NCBI GenBank assembly: GCA_004352715.1
Contig: SCFE01000007.1
Coordinates: 2,951,731 to 3,015,730, forward strand
Direction: 5' to 3'
Source of the DNA: Hofstenia miamia
Lineage: Eukaryota > Xenacoelomorpha > Acoela
Length of the DNA: 64,000 bases
Of the stretch, positions 24,328 to 33,952 are shown in pieces; position 1 is the stretch's first letter, and every line of letters begins with the position of its first letter. The notes under the pieces are model-generated. The model was not told the origin of the DNA. It made no database searches and saw only the letters and a program-made list of their open reading frames with translations. Made by a program: the position numbers and the translations under genes.

Positions 24328-25443
24328 CCCTAGTAAATACGTTTGGAAAATTTGGCAAATATTTGCCAAATATTTGGATAAAAATGCATNNNNNNNNNNN
24401 NNNNNNNNNNNNNNNNNNNNNNNNNNNNNNNNNNNNNNNNNNNNNNNNNNNNNNNNNNNNNNNNNNNNNNNNNNNNNNNNNNNNNNNNNNNNNNNNNNNN
24501 NNNNNNNNNNNNNNNNNNNNNNNTATTTGCCAAATATTTGGATAAAAATGCATAATTTTTGTAAATGGAAATATTCCAAATATTTGGCAAATATTTGCCA
24601 AATAATTGCCAAATCTTCCAAATTTGTACAATTTGAACATTCATTAATTTACAGCTTATTTGAATAAATAAAAGTTTGCGTAATATATAATAAACTATTT
24701 CAAACATTTTTGAAACCAATATAACGAAAATTTCAACTTTTTATTGACTACTATTATAAATAATTAAAATATTTGTATATCTAAGAATAATTTATGCAAC
24801 ATTTATGTACTCAATTAGTACTAGTTATGGACTAGCGTTATCACCTGTGTTCATTTACTTTTAATGTTCATACCAGAAATAATTTTTAAGTCTACCATAC
24901 TTATAGATGTTTAAATTATAATTCATAATTGCCAAAATTTTGAGCGAATTGTTATGGAATATAAACACGCCTAATTGGTATATATCTACTGTTGCATTAT
25001 TTTGAAGTTATAGTGTTGACTGACATGCCAATGCATAAATGCAATTGGTTGGCAGTTAATTGCTGTAGTTTAGACCATGACTTGTTGGTTTTGGGTCTCT
25101 ACATTTCTGTATACCCTCAATTGTATACTGTGTAGGCATTTTCATCAACTGCTGTTATAAATAACTAACTAATGAAATTTTAATGCTTTGCATAAATGTA
25201 TGAGTATAATTGTTTAATATATTTGATATAATCTAAAAATTCATTTAGCCCAAAATTTGGAAAGTTTGCCAAATATTTGGCAAATTCTTGGAAAGTTTGC
25301 AAATTATTTGGAAAATTTGCCAAATATTTGGAAAGTTTGCATAAAATTTGGAAAATTTGCCAAATATTTGCCAAATATTTGGAATCGATTTGCAAATCCT
25401 TTCCAAATATTTGGCAATTTTTTGCCAAATTTATTTACTAGGG
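24328..25443. mobile_element. Unclassified transposon with CCCTAG termini and subterminal palindromic arrays
   Basis: Termini CCCTAGTAAATA and TATTTACTAGGG are perfect inverted repeats. The site is CT-element-CT, and the paralogous locus at 11995-11996 has one CT, so the target duplication is 2 bp. The first ~280 and last ~190 bp are packed with CCAAATATTTGG, GGCAAATATTTGCC and near variants, while 24650-25250 is plain AT-rich DNA without a coding frame. A 134-N gap (24390-24523) lies in the left array. Subterminal arrays of this kind usually bind transposase. The superfamily is not identified. Confidence 0.75.
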
Positions 25444-25835
25444 CTGAAACTACTTAAGCTGGTGGTTTTCCAGTGGCGGATTTCGACATGATTCCAATGC
25501 ATCTGAAAGCATCTCAAATTGTTGGGAACAACAACACCCAATTAAAAAATGACACCAAAAACACAATTATCCATAAAATCATTATCATTTGAAAACAACT
25601 TGAATTAGGTCCTAACTTAGATATTCAATTAGTAATTTCTTGCCTTACTATTTCTTTAGTTTTTGACTTTTCATTGCTTTTTCCATTTATTTGTTTAACA
25701 ATAATTTACTAAGAAAATATAATATAATAGAGATTTCTTTAAAAATCTCTTAAAACTCTATGCCAAATCAATTTCGCTTATTTTATCGTTGCAGTTATTT
25801 ATATTATGTAAAAATTGTTACGCATATACTTATCT

Positions 25836-26165
25836 TAGGTTATTGATAGGGCCTCTTGAAAATAGCAAGCAAATATGCATGTGGTAGAAAACGCTGGATC
25901 AGCTCTGCTTTCGTTACAACGCATAAAAAAATTGCAAAATCTTTTACAAAAGTTAAAGCTACTTACCTATGTTTGGAATTTCCTGAATGTTGGAGCGATT
26001 TATCAGAATATACAGAAAACAGCTGCGTTCTAATAGGACATATTTATCTGTCAGATAACAAACAATGTGAAATAACGGTGTCCTTTTCAACTAAAATGTT
26101 AAGCATAACACAAAGATTTGTAGTGTTTATCAAGGCCACCCTTAAATCTTATTAAGGGTCTCCTT
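25836..26165 (+). other. Conserved segment, third copy, open for 99 codons
   Basis: An uninterrupted plus-strand frame (25856-26155) contains TTHKKIAKSFTKVKATYLCL and FPECWSDLSEYTENSC. Matching translated pieces occur in the distant copy at 5396-5640 (THRKISKSLKDVK, FECWRNFANI), which suggests descent from a coding sequence. No start context, splice sites or known domain. Could be a fossil gene fragment carried by an old repeat. Confidence 0.35.
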
Positions 26166-26328
26166 ATGTTTATCCAAATACATTTTTATATTGTATTGTA
26201 ATAAGTTTTAAGACAATGATATAATATTGCGCAATTTGCGAATTTCTCAGAAAACACTTTTCCAGCAATAAAACGGAATTTATACCTGTCTTACGTTAGT
26301 TAGTTTTTGCTTTATTTAGCTATTTATA

Positions 26329-26336
26329 TATATATT

Positions 26337-26369
<33 letters not shown>

Positions 26370-26375
26370 GTATAA

Positions 26376-26416
<41 letters not shown>
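26329..26416. repeat. (TA)n microsatellite
   Basis: Long imperfect (TA)n. It abuts the 3' end of the Penelope-like fragment to its right. Confidence 0.95.
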
Positions 26417-26419
<3 letters not shown>

Positions 26420-26775
26420 TGAATGTGACGACAGTCTTAAATATCGATTTCGATGTGTTACCATCATCGTCAGTTTACAAAATATGCGGTAAATAAATTT
26501 ACAATTAACTACACTAAATATAAAAGATCTTATTACATACACTTAGAATAAATTTAAGGGCATCATGCTTTGTTGTTGATTTAATAATTTACCCGTTGTT
26601 GTTTCTTTTATATATATTGCCTCTGCTATTTTCGGATGTTTAGTACTTAGTAAAATTTTAAATTGATCTTCCTTAGTTTGATGATGATGGGTAAAAATTT
26701 CTGAATTCAGATGACCTCTTAAATGCTCATTAGATCTTATTCCCAGATGTCGCTTAGTTTCACCGATATATGATT
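26417..26775 (-). mobile_element. Penelope-like element, 3' fragment with GIY-YIG endonuclease
   Basis: The minus strand from 26772 to 26543 encodes SYIGETKRHLGIRSNEHLRG, a histidine-rich stretch THHHQTKEDQF, the glutamate helix KIAEAIYIKE and a terminal LLNQQ, the usual order of a Penelope GIY-YIG nuclease C terminus (catalytic Y, R, E, N present). The CxxC knuckle and linker upstream, seen at 47271-47651, are missing here because of a deletion ending at the ATT of 26773-26775. Downstream to 26417 is the 3' UTR with a hammerhead-like motif. Reverse transcriptase is absent. Confidence 0.8.
26430..26480 (-). ncRNA. Hammerhead ribozyme-like motif in the Penelope 3' UTR
   Basis: On the minus strand, CTGACGA (26473-26467) is followed after one T by GATG, a 6-nt loop, CATC, and GAAA (26451-26448), then a minimal ATCGAT stem III and TTTA, which pairs with TAAA directly before CTGACGA. 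This is the CUGANGA / stem II / GAAA order of hammerheads known from Penelope-like elements, with a very short stem III as in that group. Stem I is only 4 clear pairs, so activity is uncertain. Confidence 0.45.
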
Positions 26776-27125
26776 CAAGAATGATTCTTTGAATAGCTGA
26801 TGTAATGCACAAACGACTATATATTGGCCAATGAAATTGCTGTATGACTAACTACTATCAAATACTACAACACAAAATTTATTATTAGTTTCTAAAGTGA
26901 AAGTACAAATGCTGTTTAGTAATTTGTCATTTTTAAATTTCCATTAATAATACACGAATTAAATTTGTCAAGACAGCCAATTGAAAATTTAAAAGAAGTT
27001 CAAAACACCTAAGAATCCATACCCAAAGCCCATGAATTTTTTTAAATTTAAAATAATAAACAAAAAGCAAATTTGTTCAAAATATTCTTAATTCTTGTAC
27101 ATAATAAATCACTAAAATAGACAAG

Positions 27126-27147
27126 ATAAGATAAGATATTCTTTATT
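27126..27147 (-). terminator. CR1 3' terminus: AATAAAG plus ATCTT repeats
   Basis: Reading the minus strand, AATAAAG at 27147-27141 is followed by ATATCTTATCTTATCTT and the target. The last repeat shares CTT with the target's own CTTGTC, so 3 nt of the junction are ambiguous. Confidence 0.8.
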
Positions 27148-27286
27148 CAGATAAATATTGACAATTAAAAACTGATAATTTATCTGAATAGCGTCAAAAA
27201 TATACAAACATACATACAAATACATGCAAAAGCAAAGTATACTATACAATAAATCTAACAGGCTAGGGAGAAATTACTAGGAGATT

Positions 27287-30200
27287 TCAAGTACGGGTTG
27301 TTGAGTAATCATTGTTGTAGAATTTGTATCCTAGCCATGATTGTCCTGAGATATACTTTTGCTTAAGATAAATTTTAATTTGTTTCTTAAAAGCTCTTAG
27401 TTTTTCAATATTCTTTATCTCTTTAGGTAATGAATTCCATGTTCTGATAGCGGTATTAATAAATGATTCTTTCAAGACTTTTTTTCTGTACTTAATGCAG
27501 GAAAAATGTTTTGATCTGGAGTTTTGTTTATGAATAAAACCAGGCATTGAAATCGTATTATAAGGTGGTAAGTTCTTGATGAGTTTAAAAAATGTCAACA
27601 TAGTATTCAAAATGACAAGCTGTCTTGGAAAAAGGATTGATTTGGAAATGTAGTCCTTAGTTCTGGCGGAATTTTTCTTTGAGACATTAAGTGCCCATTT
27701 TAATTGCACATCAAGTTTCTTGAAAAAAGCATCTTTTATATCAGTGAATAATATATTTGCATAATTTAGATGACTCATTATAAATGCATGAAAAAATTGA
27801 ATTATTGCACAAGCTGGTAATTGCATTAGTTTCATTGACATGTTTCTTATACCAATGGCTAATTTTCGAACTATTGCATTAATGTGAGATTCAAAATTTA
27901 GCTTAGAATAAAAAATTACTCCTAGGTACTTGAAATTATCTACAGTCGGGATGCTAGTATTACTGACATTAAGGGTTAAGGCTGAAACATCGTGAGTATT
28001 TTTAGTGGGCTGCAAAATACAAAATTCAGTTTTATCTTCATTTATAAGCAACCTGTGCATCCTGAAATACGTACATAATTTGTTACAATTTAATGCTATC
28101 GATTCAATTGCCATGTGCATTGATTTATTATCGCTGAATATGCATGTATCATCGGCGTATTGAATTAAATTACAATCAGTTGTCATATGCATATCGTTTA
28201 CGTATATACTGAAAAGAAGGGGACCAAGAATTGTTCCTTGAGGAACACCATTATTAACAGGTAGCCAATCTGAAAAAACATCGCTAATCTTTACTCTCTG
28301 ATATCTATGCTTCAAATAACTAGTTAACAAATTTCTGCTATTATAAGAAAATCCCATATGTGATAATTTTTCTATAAGTATGCTATGATTAATAGAATCG
28401 AAAGCTTTAGAAAGGTCTAAGCAAGCAATAGCAACGAATTTATTTGCATCAAGTGAAGATCTCCAGTTCTCTGTAGCTTTTAAAAGTGCATCAGAAGTTG
28501 AAAAATTTTTTCGAAATCCAAATTGAGTATTTGACAAAAGATTATATTTATTTAGGTGTTCTGTTATTTGATCGTGCAATAATCTCTCGAATATTTTGCT
28601 TATTGGAGATGTTATCGAAATTGGCCTATAATTTTTCGCAAGTACAGGATCGTTTTTCTTAAAAATGGGAGTAACATGAGCAGTTTTTAAGTAATCCGGA
28701 AAGTAATTATTTCGTATGCATTCGTTAAATATATAATTTAAGGGACTAGCAATCGTATGTGCAGTGACTTTAAGTGCCCATGAAGGAATGTTGGAAGGCC
28801 CACTTGATTTGTTGGACTTAAGCTTGTGAATTGCTTTTAATGTTTCTAAACCTGTTGTAAAACGGAAAGAAAATTCGGATTGAAAAAATTTAGGCGAATT
28901 ATTTTCATACTTAACAGTTGGACCATTGTATTTTCCTAGGTTAATAAAAGTCTGATTTAATTCGTTAGAAATTTCATAGGTATCTGTGATGATTTTCCCA
29001 GTTTCATTTTTGATAGAATTAATACAATTTGATTTAGATTTCTTACTATTACTGATATCATGAATAAGTTTCCACTTTGACTTTTGATTTGGCAAACGAG
29101 CGTATTCATTTCTAATGTATTCATTGAACGCCTTGCGATTTGCAATATTGGATAAATTTCTAGCTTTTTTATATGCAACAAAATTTCTATGAGTTTTGGA
29201 AGTTCTAAATATTCTATATGCGATATTTTTTTCACGAATCAATGTTTTGCAAAATTCATTTATCCATGGTTTACTATGCGTAGATGTGTGCGAAATGCTT
29301 GTATGATTTGATTTAATCATAATTTTCTTTTCTGGACAAAATTTATTTACATAAAATTCAAAAATTTCTAAAAAATGTATCAACATTGTGTTTGCATTTG
29401 GGGCAGTATACACAGGAAGCCAGTTTTCTGAAGAAATTGCCGATTTAAGATTGTTAATATTTTCAGTACTATTTTCACGGATTTTTATCCACTTTGTGAC
29501 ATTATTCGAAGACGATTCAGATTTAGAAAACTCAATACATGTAATGCAGTGATCAGAAAAAGGGCATTCAGATGAGTAAAAACTATATGATGCATTATTT
29601 GTTTCGGCGAGCACAATGTAATCAATTTGCGTGGTACTTGATGATGTGATTCTAGTCGGCAGTGTTGCGTTAGCCAATTTTAAATTGAAAGCATTTAATA
29701 TTAGGTCAATTTTGCACTGTTCATTAGTGTTAAAGTAATTTAGGTTCCAGTCTCCAAGTAGCATTAAATCTTTATTTTCAGAACAAGCTAAAGATAATTC
29801 CTCTTCTAATTGCTGAATAAATAGATTAGCAAATTTCTTGTTTGGACAGTAAGATACATTTAACAACTGTTTTTTAAATTGAGAATTTTTTATTGGATTA
29901 TTAATTTCTACCCATAGACTTTCAAAATTAGATGTTAGATTATTCCCAATATCATTGCGTTGTTTTGGATTAAATGACTTTGGTATTAGAAATAGAACTC
30001 CACCACCTTTTGTTTTACCTAATGGATTGCTGGATAATCTGTCTCTCCTAAATACTGTATATTTTTCGCTGTTAAAAGACCACATACTATCAAGATCGTC
30101 AATTTTTAACCAAGTTTCCGAAATAGCTAAGATGACATCATTTTTAAAGCTTGAAATTAATTGTTTATATTCAACATTTTTGCTGCTAAGATTTTGAAAG

Positions 30201-30616
30201 TTCAAATGTAAGTAGTTAACAGAATTTGTGATTCCATTTAGCTTTTTAAAGAAAGATTCGAAAGTTAAAATCGGACCTGGATTTGTTTCAATACCATATA
30301 CAGTTAATAAAAGGAAATATATAATAGCAGTTATTAGTTTCTTTTTAATGCTGATAACAATAGCGAAAATGGGATTGAGCGAAACAACAAAATTTTTACT
30401 TTTACTAAAAAAAGATGCTTTATGGATATGAAGATAGAAAGGTGTTGGCAAAATTGAATCGAATTCACAAGTGTTATGAGTACCAATGAGATAAATAACG
30501 GTAAATAGTAAAATTTTTGATGTAAACATCAACTTAATTTTAGGGTTATTGTATGTTCTCCGTAGCCTGGGCGTTTGGAAACAAATATATAATAATTCGC
30601 AAGACATAGTTAACAT
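27287..30616 (-). CDS. CR1-like ORF2: AP-type endonuclease and reverse transcriptase, with 2A-like motif
   Basis: 1109 codons, undamaged. Residues 1-107 include two hydrophobic stretches (around 31-46 and 78-106); GIETNPGP is at 108-115. The endonuclease spans ~134-362, with catalytic-type residues E167 (ISETWL), D289/N291 (GDWNLN), D332 (QIDYI) and D355-H356 (SDH). The reverse transcriptase spans ~592-860: SNKSSGPSNIP, NYRPISITSPISKIFERLL, LDLSKAFD (D734), NGVPQGTILGPLLF, QYADDTCIF (D822-D823), then the thumb and the C-terminal WNSLPKEI block. It nicks target DNA and copies element RNA there. The chosen start overlaps ORF1 by 71 bp in another frame; translation could instead begin at an internal methionine or by reinitiation. 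All motifs are intact, so the copy may be recently active. Confidence 0.93.
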   Translation of the reverse strand: MLTMSCELLYICFQTPRLRRTYNNPKIKLMFTSKILLFTVIYLIGTHNTCEFDSILPTPFYLHIHKASFFSKSKNFVVSLNPIFAIVISIKKKLITAIIYFLLLTVYGIETNPGPILTFESFFKKLNGITNSVNYLHLNFQNLSSKNVEYKQLISSFKNDVILAISETWLKIDDLDSMWSFNSEKYTVFRRDRLSSNPLGKTKGGGVLFLIPKSFNPKQRNDIGNNLTSNFESLWVEINNPIKNSQFKKQLLNVSYCPNKKFANLFIQQLEEELSLACSENKDLMLLGDWNLNYFNTNEQCKIDLILNAFNLKLANATLPTRITSSSTTQIDYIVLAETNNASYSFYSSECPFSDHCITCIEFSKSESSSNNVTKWIKIRENSTENINNLKSAISSENWLPVYTAPNANTMLIHFLEIFEFYVNKFCPEKKIMIKSNHTSISHTSTHSKPWINEFCKTLIREKNIAYRIFRTSKTHRNFVAYKKARNLSNIANRKAFNEYIRNEYARLPNQKSKWKLIHDISNSKKSKSNCINSIKNETGKIITDTYEISNELNQTFINLGKYNGPTVKYENNSPKFFQSEFSFRFTTGLETLKAIHKLKSNKSSGPSNIPSWALKVTAHTIASPLNYIFNECIRNNYFPDYLKTAHVTPIFKKNDPVLAKNYRPISITSPISKIFERLLHDQITEHLNKYNLLSNTQFGFRKNFSTSDALLKATENWRSSLDANKFVAIACLDLSKAFDSINHSILIEKLSHMGFSYNSRNLLTSYLKHRYQRVKISDVFSDWLPVNNGVPQGTILGPLLFSIYVNDMHMTTDCNLIQYADDTCIFSDNKSMHMAIESIALNCNKLCTYFRMHRLLINEDKTEFCILQPTKNTHDVSALTLNVSNTSIPTVDNFKYLGVIFYSKLNFESHINAIVRKLAIGIRNMSMKLMQLPACAIIQFFHAFIMSHLNYANILFTDIKDAFFKKLDVQLKWALNVSKKNSARTKDYISKSILFPRQLVILNTMLTFFKLIKNLPPYNTISMPGFIHKQNSRSKHFSCIKYRKKVLKESFINTAIRTWNSLPKEIKNIEKLRAFKKQIKIYLKQKYISGQSWLGYKFYNNDYSTTRT
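30272..30295 (-). other. 2A-like (NPGP) motif in CR1 ORF2
   Basis: Residues 108-115 read GIETNPGP, preceded by the hydrophobic run AIIYFLLLTVY. The consensus of 2A ribosome-skipping peptides is D-V/I-E-x-N-P-G-P; only the first D is replaced by G. Such motifs at the N terminus of ORF2 are known in CR1/L2/Crack/Rex/Ingi-type elements of invertebrates. Skipping would release a ~114-residue hydrophobic leader and start the endonuclease protein at proline 115. Confidence 0.75.
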
Positions 30617-31685
30617 TTAAAAAGTTTCTTAGCTGCTGAATTAGGTCGCGTGCAGTGTTAATTGGTGATATTTGCGGAGTAGCGGCGACTTCTGCGTAAG
30701 AGCGATGGGTTGTAGAGGGTACCCTCCGTGTGACGCGAGGCTGATTAATTAGTGCTGATTGATTAGGATTGAAAGGTCGCGTGGCGCTCCTAATTGTCGG
30801 GTTACGTTGCGTGCGGTTAACTAGATGCGGTTCTTCAAAGGAATGCTTGATTGCTAAAGCTAGTTTTGCATAACCGCGAATGGAGAAATGTATGCCGTTA
30901 CGTGTCAACAATGTAGAATTCGGGTGATTTCCTAAATAAAAAGTATTAGTAATTTTAAAAACTGTGTAATTTAATAATTTATAATTTTGGTGAAAGAAAA
31001 TGTTTAGTTCTGCGGCTTTCTTAGTGAGGGTGTGGTTATTCGGAAATGGTGCAACTTCCCCGACGTGGATTTTAGCGTTCCTAAAATGGTTACTAACGTG
31101 CTTAAGTAAATTAGAAAACTTATCTTTAATGTCAGTAACGTTCTGCATTATATCATTTCGTCCGACAGTGATGAGGACGTTCTTTATTTTTTCGTTGGAT
31201 GCATAACTTTGTAGCGTAGCAGAAATATCGTCTATTGTTGCTCCAGGATAAGAATGTACGGTGACGGTGTGTCCTTTAATGAGGTGCTTTGAACGCAAGT
31301 GTCGATGCATCGATGTTCCTATGATGAGAAAATCTGTGTCTTCTCTTAGCTTTTTTGGGTGGAATCTCGCTGTGATTTTGGAGTGATTCAGATCTTCAGG
31401 CGTTGGATTTTCTGGTGATGACGTTTGTGTTTGTGTGTTGCAGTTGTTTGGTGTGATTTGTGTTTGTTTATCAATGGTGATTGCATCTTCTTCAGCGTGG
31501 CATGTTTCTGAAAGTTTTGATAGAAGTGAATGAAATGTACAGAGTTCTTCTTTTGACAATGCGTTAAACGGTGCTAATAACTTCGTGCGCGATAATTGTG
31601 TTAACGAAGCATCTGCGGATGCTGCGGAGATAATTGTTTTCAGCAAAGCGCGCTCATCAGAGCCGACTGCTCGTAACGAAATCAT
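30546..31685 (-). CDS. CR1-like ORF1 with SGNH/GDSL-type esterase domain
   Basis: 379 codons beginning at ATG after an in-frame TAA. Residues 1-110 are helical and then low-complexity (T/N/Q/P rich). Residues ~117-285 show the SGNH blocks: DFLIIGTSMHRHL with Ser125, a glycine in YPGATIDD, ITVGRNDI with Asn177, and RNGIHFSIRGY with His266 (the usual aspartate before G-x-H is N). The tail is basic (RTQRNPTIRSATRP). CR1/L2-type ORF1 proteins carry such an esterase; its role in retrotransposition is unproven but may be membrane or RNP related. It overlaps the ORF2 start. Confidence 0.8.
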   Translation of the reverse strand: MISLRAVGSDERALLKTIISAASADASLTQLSRTKLLAPFNALSKEELCTFHSLLSKLSETCHAEEDAITIDKQTQITPNNCNTQTQTSSPENPTPEDLNHSKITARFHPKKLREDTDFLIIGTSMHRHLRSKHLIKGHTVTVHSYPGATIDDISATLQSYASNEKIKNVLITVGRNDIMQNVTDIKDKFSNLLKHVSNHFRNAKIHVGEVAPFPNNHTLTKKAAELNIFFHQNYKLLNYTVFKITNTFYLGNHPNSTLLTRNGIHFSIRGYAKLALAIKHSFEEPHLVNRTQRNPTIRSATRPFNPNQSALINQPRVTRRVPSTTHRSYAEVAATPQISPINTARDLIQQLRNFLNVNYVLRIIIYLFPNAQATENIQ

Positions 31686-31706
31686 TACGCGTTATGAATC
31701 ATTACG

Positions 31707-32133
31707 CACTGAAATATCCAAAATTTTAGCTTCAAAAGCAAAAATAAATTATTGGGATCCCAACATATTTATGTAGATGATATGCTGCTCAAAAGCTCTG
31801 AAATCCTCGCCTAACTATTTTTGACAAAATTGGGGTGGAAATACATTTGTAGAAATCTTATTCATTTCATAAATGACGCAATCTGACGTTTGTTAATTAC
31901 GTCATTAGGAAAGTGCATTTCAATGAATTCCTGTCAAGTACAATTTATGACATTAGCTTTTCATTAACTGTACGTAACAACAATGCTAATTAACATAGCA
32001 TTATATTATTTAGCACTGATTTTTCTACTTCAACTAGTGTTTGGCAATGGCACACATAGTTTTATGGCCTAATAAAAGTGTGTGAATGCAAAATTTACAT
32101 AAAAGTGTGTTTAAACTTACGGAAACATTATGA

Positions 32134-32137
<4 letters not shown>
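31707..32137. other. Right flank of the CR1 insertion, part of block T
   Basis: Matches 48402-48832 with few differences; contains no recognised gene. Ends in (TA)n at about 32138-32176. Confidence 0.75.
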
Positions 32138-32175
<38 letters not shown>

Positions 32176-32180
<5 letters not shown>

Positions 32181-33160
32181 CTACTTCAGCCAAAATAAAT
32201 TAACAATGAATAAAGAGAAAACCCAGTTTATTGTTTTTACACCAAGCAAGTTGAAACAATTTATTCAAAATTGTTTCTGAGAGCACGCCAAATATTGTGC
32301 CAACTGATACAGTTAAATATCTGGGTGTCATAATTGAGAGAAACTTCAGATATAACTTCATTCGAAAAAAAATCCGGAAAATGTCATGCGGCATTCAATA
32401 CTTAAAACAAATAAAAATGATTACTAACAGTAAAGCAGTTCTAGATGCACTTGTAATAAGTCACTATAGGTATGCATGCATATTACTACATGATCTAAGT
32501 ATTACACAGACGGAGCAAATAAATAGAGTGTTTAACTGGTGTATCTGTACGATGTTTAATGTTAATAAACAAGCAATCAGTGATTTCATACACAAAGCAT
32601 CAATCCTTTCACCAATTTGCATTTGACATATATACCAGTCTTGTTCACATGTTTAAATACATTAATCGAAATCAGCAATTATTTAGTCTATTCAAGTTTA
32701 ACAAAAGAACAAATAAATGCATCAATAATGTACAAATAAAAAGTATATTTTGGAAAGAGCATATACTACAAATGTCTGTAATCTTTGGAACAAGTTAGAT
32801 TCAAATCTTCGCAATGAATCAAATTTAAGAACTTTTAAAAAAATACTTAAAGAAAACTTGCTTGCAAACCAATTCATATTTGGATATTCAAAAACTCAAA
32901 ATGTCTGGCGAAAGTAATCAATATTCTTTCTGTTTTGTTAATTTTATTCCTTTTTGTTGTACTGTTTTCTTTTTTTTATTATTAGTTTTTTTTACTTCAT
33001 TGTTGTAGCTTTTGTTTATTTAATTGTACATTCTGTATATTCATTTTGTAAATATGTTTGTATATATTGTTAATAGTTGTACATATCATTTTTTGCAAAT
33101 TGTATGTATGAAATTTGTGCAATCAGTAAGCAAGGAAATAAAGGCTATTTAACTATATAT
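32176..33160 (+). mobile_element. 5'-truncated non-LTR retrotransposon, C-terminal RT fragment and 3' UTR
   Basis: Starts at the edge of (TA)n with FSQNKLTMNKEKTQFIVFTP, the segment that follows the YADD box. A frameshift leads to TVKYLGVIIERNF and 109 codons of thumb/C-terminal region (32297-32626), then further frame changes to the typical end WNKLDSNLRNESNLRTFKKI, with a stop near 32917. The remainder is a T-rich 3' UTR ending AATAAAGGCTATTTAAC and (TA)n. It is a different family from the CR1 at 27126. Confidence 0.75.
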
Positions 33161-33952
33161 ATATATATATATATTATTTATGAATTTGTTGTGTTGTGCA
33201 TGTTATGTGTAAAAACTCACACAACCACTAAGCCTGACAATATTACAATTTCTTCATTGGGTATGGGAGTGAACTTGCGGTCAAAGATTTACATGCTCCG
33301 GAAATTTGGTGGGTAGGATGTGTTGGCCCACGAAACTTTATATCAGGTTCAAATCAGAACGGGACCATGTAAATTAATGCAAATTCAGTCCATGTTTATT
33401 ATTCTGGCCAAAGTATTTTTTCAATTTTTACTGTATTAGAAATATATAATAAAATCTGTACTTTGATAGGCCTAAATTGTATTTTAGAACAGCATAAGAC
33501 AATGTAAAGTTTTCATAATGTAAATTGTATTTTTGAGCTCATTGTTTGTAAAAAATATAGCAGTCACTGCACTTGGGTTGATTTGCGTTTACTGTTACGT
33601 AAAATAGGCTCTTCAGCACTTTTTTAAACTCACCCCCTATTTTTGCAAACCGCGGAAGAAATCAATTTCCGTCTTTTGTTTGGGTCGAATTGAAAAACCT
33701 CTCTGAATCAGCATGAAACAGGGCGGAAAAGTTTAAGAAATTTTCCCCCCGATTTGCAACCAGACTGAGAAGTAGGTTTCCAGAATTGGTTTGTAAATTC
33801 TTAGTTTAAATTCGAACGCAGACACATCTCTTCTTTTGAGCAACAACAGTTTATTATAACTATTGGAAATCATAATTTAGATGAACTATCCTATACATGT
33901 AATGGTGAACGTAGATTGGGCTTTATAAAAAGTATCGGTAATGGGTTCTGGT
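33161..33952. other. (TA)n and intergenic DNA
   Basis: No gene recognised; CCCCCTATTTTTGCAAACCG and neighbours near 33630-33780 suggest an old element end but no pair was found. Confidence 0.45.

Larger units (their letters stand above)
21620..26328. repeat. Segmental duplication block D, copy 2
   Basis: Collinear with 9509-12955 and longer by two insertions: a hAT MITE (21739-21981) and an unclassified element (24328-25443). Confidence 0.9.
27126..31706 (-). mobile_element. Full-length-looking CR1/L2-group non-LTR retrotransposon, 4581 bp
   Basis: Borders are fixed by the uninterrupted paralogous locus: GACAAG (to 48401) is directly followed by CACTGAAAT (from 48402), while here 27125 and 31707 flank the element. 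It has two overlapping frames, a 3' UTR with AATAAAG (27147-27141) and a tail of ATCTT repeats, typical of the CR1/L2 group, which ends in short tandem repeats rather than poly(A). No target-site duplication is visible. The 5' leader before ORF1 is only about 20 bp and contains a doubled CGTAATGATT, so slight 5' truncation is possible. Confidence 0.92.

Noticed and set aside
25256-25443. CRISPR-like array of CCAAATATTTGG units
   Set aside because: Units vary, alternate strands, have no uniform spacers, lie inside transposon ends and the genome is animal.
28957-31206. Short frames in other phases within the CR1 (28957-29235, 29955-30197, 30228-30431, 31000-31206)
   Set aside because: Shadows of ORF1 and ORF2, which carry all the recognisable motifs.
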